A stretch of 37,561 nucleotides of DNA from GCA-2730975 sp937893275 (GTDB lineage Bacteria; Verrucomicrobiota; Verrucomicrobiia; Opitutales; Seribacteraceae), in NCBI GenBank assembly GCA_963968595.1, contig CAXAHJ010000030.1:1-37561 (forward strand). The letters run 5' to 3'. Below the pieces are notes generated by a model, which saw only the letters and a program-made list of their open reading frames with translations, made no database searches and was not told the DNA's origin. The position numbers and the translations under genes were made by a program. Each line of letters starts with the position of its first letter. Position 1 is the first letter of the stretch. Below, piece by piece: positions 32,931-37,561 of the stretch.

Positions 32931-33100
32931 GAGAGCCGAGAACGTTTTGACTAACCGTATGTGGAAATGGATCGATGACCGAAGGGTTAGGGCAAACAGT
33001 ACCTTTAAGCCAATCTTTTTCAGACTTAAATTTCATTTCCTTTTGCTTGCCAATATGCCCCATGTGCTCACCTTTCGTGAACATCGAAGTAGAACAACAC
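32931..33100. other. Shared divergent promoter region of the two peptide importers
   Basis: This 170-base gap lies between the start codons of two divergent operons, so both promoters must be here or inside the neighbouring gene starts. A weak - strand promoter candidate is listed separately. For the + strand, TTGACT near 32947 has no good -10 partner. No long palindrome is seen. No coding sequence is supported; an upstream ATG at 32975 for oppA is unlikely because the signal peptide begins at 33101. Confidence 0.5.
33025..33053 (-). promoter_or_regulatory. Candidate promoter of the Yej-type operon
   Basis: On the - strand, TTGGCA (33053-33048) and TTTAAG (33030-33025) are separated by 17 bases. 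The -35 hexamer is close to consensus and the -10 is weak. It would place a leader of roughly 90 bases before the YejB-like start codon. Confidence 0.25.
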
Positions 33101-35008
33101 ATGCAAAAAAAGGAAAAACATTCCGTGTTATGGTTATGGGGTGTGCTCGCATTCCTGTTCCTTTGCTCATGTTCAGGCGAAACTCCGGTAAAAAAGGCCT
33201 CACGGGATGGGATTCTCATCATGGGAAATACGGCCGAACCCAAGGGACTGGACCCGCACATTGTAAGCGGTGTTCTAGAGAGCAATATCATTCGGGCGCT
33301 TTTCGAGGGATTGGTCGGAGCCCATCCGTCTAAGGATGGAGTGGCACTGCCGGGAGTGGCCGAAAAGTGGTATCCCACTAATCCCGAGCGCCCCGACGAA
33401 TGGGTCTTCGAGCTTCGCAAGGATGCCCAATGGTCTGATGGCGCCCCACTCACGGCGGATGATTTTCTTTTCGCCTTTCGTCGCCTGCTTACCCCCGCCC
33501 TCGCGTCAGACTACTCTTTCATGCTTTACTACATTCGAGACGCGGAACCCTATCACAAGTCTCAGCGTTCCTATCTACTTAGCCGGGGCGACGCCAATTT
33601 TACCGACGAATGGTGGGCTTCCCTCAAGGAGGTCGACTTCGGTCCGAACGAAGAGGCCAAGGAGGGATCCTTCAACTTCAAGGGCCTCGATTTTCTTACC
33701 GTTGCCGAATTAAAAAAGCTTAAATCCAATCCGGATCTTTTCGCTTGGCCCGAATCCGCTCTTACCAAAACTCGCTCCGCCCTTGTCGCCAAGAATCTCG
33801 TTTTTGCCGAAAGCAAAAGAGACTTGTGGAATCTCATCGACTTCGGGGCCACTGCCCCCGACCAGCACACTCTCAAGGTAAAGCTCAATTCCCCCATCCC
33901 TTTTCTACCCGAGATAACCAAGCACTATACTTGGTATCCCGTCCCTCGGCACGTGGTTCTCGAGCATGGTAAGATCGGAGACCGTTTCACCGACTGGACG
34001 AAACCCGGGAATCTCGTTGGCAATGGTTCTTTCATTCTCAAGTCTTGGCTTTTCAACGACCACATCGAGGTGGCTCGCAACCCCCGCTACTGGGACAAGG
34101 AGAACGTCGGCCTGAACGGCATCCGCTATTTGCCCATCGCCAACCTCTACACCGAGGACCGCATGTACTACGACGGGCAGATGCACGTAACCTACACCAT
34201 TGCGTCCGAGCTCATCGAGTACTCCCGAAAAAACTACCCCGAGCATGTTCGCAACGAACTTTACCTCGGCACGTACTTTATCCGTACCAATGTTGCACAC
34301 GAGCCTTTTACTGATCCGCGAGTACGGCTCGCCTTCTCCCTCGCCCTCAATCAAAAGTCCCTTATCGACAACGTTCTAAAGGGCGGCCAAAAACCTGCCG
34401 GCGGTCTGGTTCCCCCTTTTGGCGAATATCCTGCCTCGGACGTCGTGACCTTCGATCCCGAACGCGCTCGAAAATTACTCACGGAGGCGGGATATCCCGG
34501 AGGAAAGGGACTTCCCGACATCGAGTTCCTAACTACGGACAAAGAATCCTCCAAGGCCACGGCCGAGGCGTTGCAAGCCATGTGGAAGGAACACCTCGGA
34601 GCCACCATCAAGATCAAGCAAATGGAGTGGACCTCCTACATCACCTCCATGTTCGACAAGGACTACGACCTCGCCGCAGGCGGCTGGATCGGCGACTACA
34701 TGGACCCCCTCACTTTTCTCGATATGTGGATGAAGGATGCGGGCAACAACCGGACGGGTTGGCACAGCGAGGAATTTCAGAAAATTCTCGGCGAGGCCGC
34801 CGAAACGGGGGACCCCGCTGGCCGTTACTCTTTACTCTCCAAGGCCGAGGCCCTATTCCTCAAGGAACGCCCGATCCTTCCCGTATACTGGTACACGCGC
34901 AATTACTTGCTCCATCCGGACGTGAAAGGCTGGCATCCCCTCATCCTCGACAACCATCCCTACAAATTTCTTCGTCTCGAGCCGGGGTCCGAGGGAAAGA
35001 AGGACTGA
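33101..35008 (+). CDS. oppA: OppA-like peptide-binding lipoprotein (family 5)
   Basis: 635 residues from the ATG at 33101, chosen because the lipoprotein signal starts there and ends at LCS-C24. It is a family-5 substrate-binding protein, with GNTAEPKGLDPH and SNIIRALFEGL at the N-terminus as in OppA. Standard OppA has about 540 residues; here a hydrophilic segment at about 147-243 is extra. The C-terminal part (ILPVYWYTRNYLL, HPDVKGW) is typical of OppA. It is first of the + strand opp operon, followed at once by the OppB-like permease. Its ligand is likely oligopeptides, possibly murein peptides, since OppA and MppA cannot be told apart here. Confidence 0.92.
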   Translation: MQKKEKHSVLWLWGVLAFLFLCSCSGETPVKKASRDGILIMGNTAEPKGLDPHIVSGVLESNIIRALFEGLVGAHPSKDGVALPGVAEKWYPTNPERPDEWVFELRKDAQWSDGAPLTADDFLFAFRRLLTPALASDYSFMLYYIRDAEPYHKSQRSYLLSRGDANFTDEWWASLKEVDFGPNEEAKEGSFNFKGLDFLTVAELKKLKSNPDLFAWPESALTKTRSALVAKNLVFAESKRDLWNLIDFGATAPDQHTLKVKLNSPIPFLPEITKHYTWYPVPRHVVLEHGKIGDRFTDWTKPGNLVGNGSFILKSWLFNDHIEVARNPRYWDKENVGLNGIRYLPIANLYTEDRMYYDGQMHVTYTIASELIEYSRKNYPEHVRNELYLGTYFIRTNVAHEPFTDPRVRLAFSLALNQKSLIDNVLKGGQKPAGGLVPPFGEYPASDVVTFDPERARKLLTEAGYPGGKGLPDIEFLTTDKESSKATAEALQAMWKEHLGATIKIKQMEWTSYITSMFDKDYDLAAGGWIGDYMDPLTFLDMWMKDAGNNRTGWHSEEFQKILGEAAETGDPAGRYSLLSKAEALFLKERPILPVYWYTRNYLLHPDVKGWHPLILDNHPYKFLRLEPGSEGKKD

Positions 35009-35012
35009 CCGC

Positions 35013-35942
35013 ATGTTTCGTTTTCTCATAGGTCGTTTGCTCCAGGGTTTGCTCGTCCTGTTCGCCCTTTACACAATCACCTTTTTTCTCGCCAAGGCCA
35101 TGCCGGGTGAGCCCTTTACCTCCGAGAAAAACGTTTCCGCGGAAACCAAGGCCAACATCCGCAAACTCTACGGCTTGGACAAGCCTCTTTGGGAACAGTA
35201 CTATGTTTACCCCAAGAACATAATCACGGAGGGTTCCTTCGGCGTATCCACCAGCAAGGGTCGCCCGGTTGGGGACATCATCGCCCAGTCCTTTCCCAAT
35301 TCCCTTCTCCTCGGTCTATGTGCTCTTTGCTTCGCCGTTGGCATAGGCGTACCCATTGGTGTGCTTTCCGCTGTTCGCAGAAACAGCTGGGTGGACTGGA
35401 CTTGCATGGCTGTGGCCATGGTCGGCATCTGCGTACCCTCCTTCACCATCGGGCCGCTTCTGCAAATCTACTTTGCCGCCCACGTTCCCGGATTGAAAGT
35501 GGCGGGGTGGGGGAGTCCACAAGACGTTCTTTTGCCTGCCTTTACTCTCGGTCTTGTTTCAGCGGCATACCTCGCTCGACTCACTCGAGGCGGCATTCTG
35601 GAAGTCCTTTCGCAGGACTTCGTGCGCACCGCCCGGGCCAAGGGGTTGTCGCCTGCCAAGGTCATAATCAAACACTCCCTTCGTGGCGGTCTCATTCCAG
35701 CCGTGGCCTACCTCGGTCCCGCCTTCGCCGCACTCATAAGCGGGTCCTTTATCGTGGAGACTATCTTCCAAGTGCCCGGCATGGGCCAGCACTTCGTTAA
35801 CGCCGCCACCACCCGCGACGAGTTTCTCTTGCTGGGCGTCTCTCTCTTCTTCGGGTTTCTCATAGTGGTAATGAACCTTCTCGCCGACATTCTCACCGGG
35901 CTCCTCGATCCCCGTGTGCGTATTGCGGGTCAATCCGACTGA
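35013..35942 (+). CDS. oppB: Oligopeptide ABC permease OppB
   Basis: 309 residues, normal for OppB, with six predicted membrane helices. FRFLIGRLLQGLLVLFALYT at the N-terminus, KAMPGEPF, the EAA loop RTARAKGLSPAKVIIKHSLR and the end GLLDPRVRI are all family traits. It starts 4 bases after the oppA stop and ends 4 bases before oppC, so the genes form one operon. It forms the membrane channel with OppC. Confidence 0.94.
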   Translation: MFRFLIGRLLQGLLVLFALYTITFFLAKAMPGEPFTSEKNVSAETKANIRKLYGLDKPLWEQYYVYPKNIITEGSFGVSTSKGRPVGDIIAQSFPNSLLLGLCALCFAVGIGVPIGVLSAVRRNSWVDWTCMAVAMVGICVPSFTIGPLLQIYFAAHVPGLKVAGWGSPQDVLLPAFTLGLVSAAYLARLTRGGILEVLSQDFVRTARAKGLSPAKVIIKHSLRGGLIPAVAYLGPAFAALISGSFIVETIFQVPGMGQHFVNAATTRDEFLLLGVSLFFGFLIVVMNLLADILTGLLDPRVRIAGQSD

Positions 35943-35946
35943 CGTT

Positions 35947-36894
35947 ATGCCGAAAGAAACCGCAGGTGTCACCAAGCATGGATCCTCCCTCTGGAAGGAT
36001 GCTCGGCATCGCATGGCCCAAAACAAGTTCGCCATGGGCAGCTTGGGCGTGATTGTGCTCATGATTCTCTTCTGCTTCGTGTTCGCTTGGTTCTGTAAGG
36101 ACCCCAACAAGGTAAACCTCGTCAACAAGTTCGCCACTCCCTCCGGAGACCACTGGTTCGGTACGGACGCCCTTGGCCGCGACCTCTTTGCCCGCATACT
36201 TTACGGGGGACAGGTTTCCATCCTCGTCGGCTTGATCGCCACTGCCGTGTCCGTTGCCATAGGCATAGTCTACGGTGCGGTTTCCGGTTTTGCGGGAGGT
36301 AGGATAGACGCCGTGATGATGCGGGTCGTGGACACCCTTCTGGCCATCCCGTTTCTCGTTCTCGTGATCGTTCTCCAGGCCACCCTCAGCACTTTCTCCG
36401 GCGACGCCACCAATTGGATCGTGGAGAACTGGGGATGGAACAAGGAGTTAACCGGTCGTCTCACCAACGTGGTGCCTCTTTTCTTCGCCCTTGGCCTTTT
36501 CGGCTGGCTCACACTTTCCCGCATCGTACGTGCTCAGGTCCTTAGTATAAAAGAGCGCGAATTCGTGGAGGCTGCCGTGGCCCTCGGTTACTCCAAGGCC
36601 CGCATCCTATTTCGCCACGTCGTGCCAAACGTATTGGGCCCCACCATCGTGTACTCGACCCTCACCGTCCCCGGATTCATCATGTACGAGGCCATCCTCT
36701 CCTTCCTCGGTTTAGGCGTGGAATCTCCCAACAGCTCCTGGGGCGTTCTCATCAAGGAAGGCGCCAACTTCCTCGAGACCGAGGTCCAGCTGCTCCTCTT
36801 GCCCGGCCTCTTCTTTTCTCTCACCCTCTTCTCTCTCAACTTTCTCGGCGACGGTCTCCGCGACGCGCTCGACGTAAAGGCATCCAAAGACTGA
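35947..36894 (+). CDS. oppC: Oligopeptide ABC permease OppC
   Basis: 315 residues from the ATG at 35947, 4 bases after the oppB stop; an earlier in-frame ATG at 35914 lies inside oppB. The N-terminal cytoplasmic segment SLWKDARHRMAQNKFAM, the first helix, then HWFGTDALGRDLFARILYG and the EAA loop EAAVALGYSKARILFRHVVPN are typical of OppC/DppC. The stop codon TGA overlaps the next start in ATGA, showing translational coupling with oppD. Confidence 0.95.
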   Translation: MPKETAGVTKHGSSLWKDARHRMAQNKFAMGSLGVIVLMILFCFVFAWFCKDPNKVNLVNKFATPSGDHWFGTDALGRDLFARILYGGQVSILVGLIATAVSVAIGIVYGAVSGFAGGRIDAVMMRVVDTLLAIPFLVLVIVLQATLSTFSGDATNWIVENWGWNKELTGRLTNVVPLFFALGLFGWLTLSRIVRAQVLSIKEREFVEAAVALGYSKARILFRHVVPNVLGPTIVYSTLTVPGFIMYEAILSFLGLGVESPNSSWGVLIKEGANFLETEVQLLLLPGLFFSLTLFSLNFLGDGLRDALDVKASKD

Positions 36895-37561
36895 TGAGCC
36901 TCCTCGAGATCAAGAACCTGAAGACCTACTTCCACACCCGGGCGGGCACCACCCGGGCGGTGGACGACGTCTCCTTCTCCATAGACAAGGGGGAGATCGT
37001 GGGCGTGGTCGGGGAATCCGGTTCGGGCAAGTCCGTCACCTGCCACACCATGCTCGGTCTCCTGCCGTCGCCTCCCGCCAAGGTGGAAGGCGGCGCGGTA
37101 ACCTTCGACGGCGACGAACTCCTTCACCTCCCGCCCCCTATCCTTCGGGCCATCCGAGGCAAGCGCATATCCATGGTTTTCCAGGATCCCATGAGCTGCC
37201 TCAACCCCTACCTCACCATTCTCGATCAAGTGGCCGAGCCCATCCTCATCCACGAGAACGTCTCTCGCGAGGAAGCCGAGCGCCGGGCCATCGAGATGAT
37301 GAAGAAGGTCGGCATTCGCGACGCCGAGCAGCGAGCCCGCTCCCACCCCCACGAATTTTCCGGCGGGATGCGCCAGCGCGCAATGATCGCCATGGCCTTA
37401 GTCACCAACCCGGATCTCCTCCTCGCGGACGAGCCCACGACCGCCCTCGACGTCACCGTGCAGGCTCGCATCCTGCAGATTCTGCGAGACCTGCGGGACG
37501 ACCTAGGTGTCGCCGTCCTCTTCGTCACCCACGACCTCGGGGTTGTCGCCGACGTCGCCGA
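36894..37561 (+). CDS. oppD: Oligopeptide ABC transporter ATPase OppD (cut by window end)
   Basis: The gene begins at the ATG overlapping the oppC stop and runs off the right edge after 222 codons with no stop, so it is partial in this window, not broken. It shows Walker A GESGSGKS (40-47), the Q-loop VFQDPMSCLNP, signature FSGGMRQRAMIAMAL, Walker B LLLADEPTTALD and the H-loop FVTHDLGVV. These match OppD/DppD. An OppF-type partner gene is expected just beyond the window. Codon use here is strongly C/G-ending. Confidence 0.95.
   Translation, partial: MSLLEIKNLKTYFHTRAGTTRAVDDVSFSIDKGEIVGVVGESGSGKSVTCHTMLGLLPSPPAKVEGGAVTFDGDELLHLPPPILRAIRGKRISMVFQDPMSCLNPYLTILDQVAEPILIHENVSREEAERRAIEMMKKVGIRDAEQRARSHPHEFSGGMRQRAMIAMALVTNPDLLLADEPTTALDVTVQARILQILRDLRDDLGVAVLFVTHDLGVVADVA

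Noticed and set aside
34582..35031. A 149-codon + strand frame within oppA
   Set aside because: It overlaps a well-supported OppA-like gene in another frame and its product is Arg/Pro-rich noise.
36588..37352. A 254-codon open frame on the - strand at the right edge
   Set aside because: It is opposite oppC and oppD, which have all ABC motifs; the frame is open because of high GC.
1..37561. Search by eye for CRISPR arrays, insertion sequences, tRNA or rRNA genes
   Set aside because: No spaced direct repeats, transposase-like products, cloverleaf-like stretches or rRNA motifs were noticed; a tool-based scan would be needed to exclude small RNAs.

Overview
The window most likely comes from a Verrucomicrobiota chromosome, probably of the Opitutia/Puniceicoccales type. 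The clues are a PSD1 (DUF1549/DUF1553) protein paired with a Tat-exported DUF1501 protein, a large PVC-type dehydrogenase with a C-terminal CxxCH domain, a secreted DUF1080 lipoprotein, paired ExbD genes beside large TPR proteins, and a giant surface protein with a Trp/Tyr-rich C-terminus. Gene density is high, no gap reaches 300 bases, and I saw no mobile element, tRNA, rRNA or CRISPR array. The taxonomic call is inference from gene content.

Region A (about 0.2-16.2 kb, + strand) holds an exported polysaccharide deacetylase, an IclR-type regulator, the PSD1 and DUF1501 pair, rlmN (a housekeeping 23S rRNA methyltransferase), a second exported c-type-heme protein with a beta-propeller, and a 1774-residue secreted protein joining a metzincin protease to a Pmp-like beta-helix and cadherin-like domains. 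Except for RlmN and the regulator, all of these products look exported.

Region B (25.7-16.3 kb, - strand) looks like one long operon. It runs TPR protein, TPR/EF-hand lipoprotein, TPR protein, ExbB/TolQ-like protein, ExbD, ExbD, GloA-like VOC protein, gluconokinase, DUF1080 lipoprotein and a small coiled-coil exported protein. The first six form a candidate proton-motive-force-driven envelope machine with no recognisable TonB. A hairpin at 16.3 kb separates regions A and B, which converge there.

Region C (32.9-25.9 kb, - strand) is a five-gene Yej/Opp-type peptide importer: YejB-like and YejE-like permeases with unusually large extra segments, a YejA-like binding lipoprotein, and two separate ATPases. 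Region D (33.1 kb to the right edge, + strand) is a second peptide importer, OppA-OppB-OppC-OppD, transcribed divergently from region C and cut by the window end. Its base composition is visibly richer in G+C than region A.

Taken together, this is an export, degradation and uptake neighbourhood. Secreted enzymes (protease, deacetylase, PSD1 proteins) may release material from polymers, and two peptide importers and an energised envelope complex could take up or handle products. That functional link is inference from proximity.
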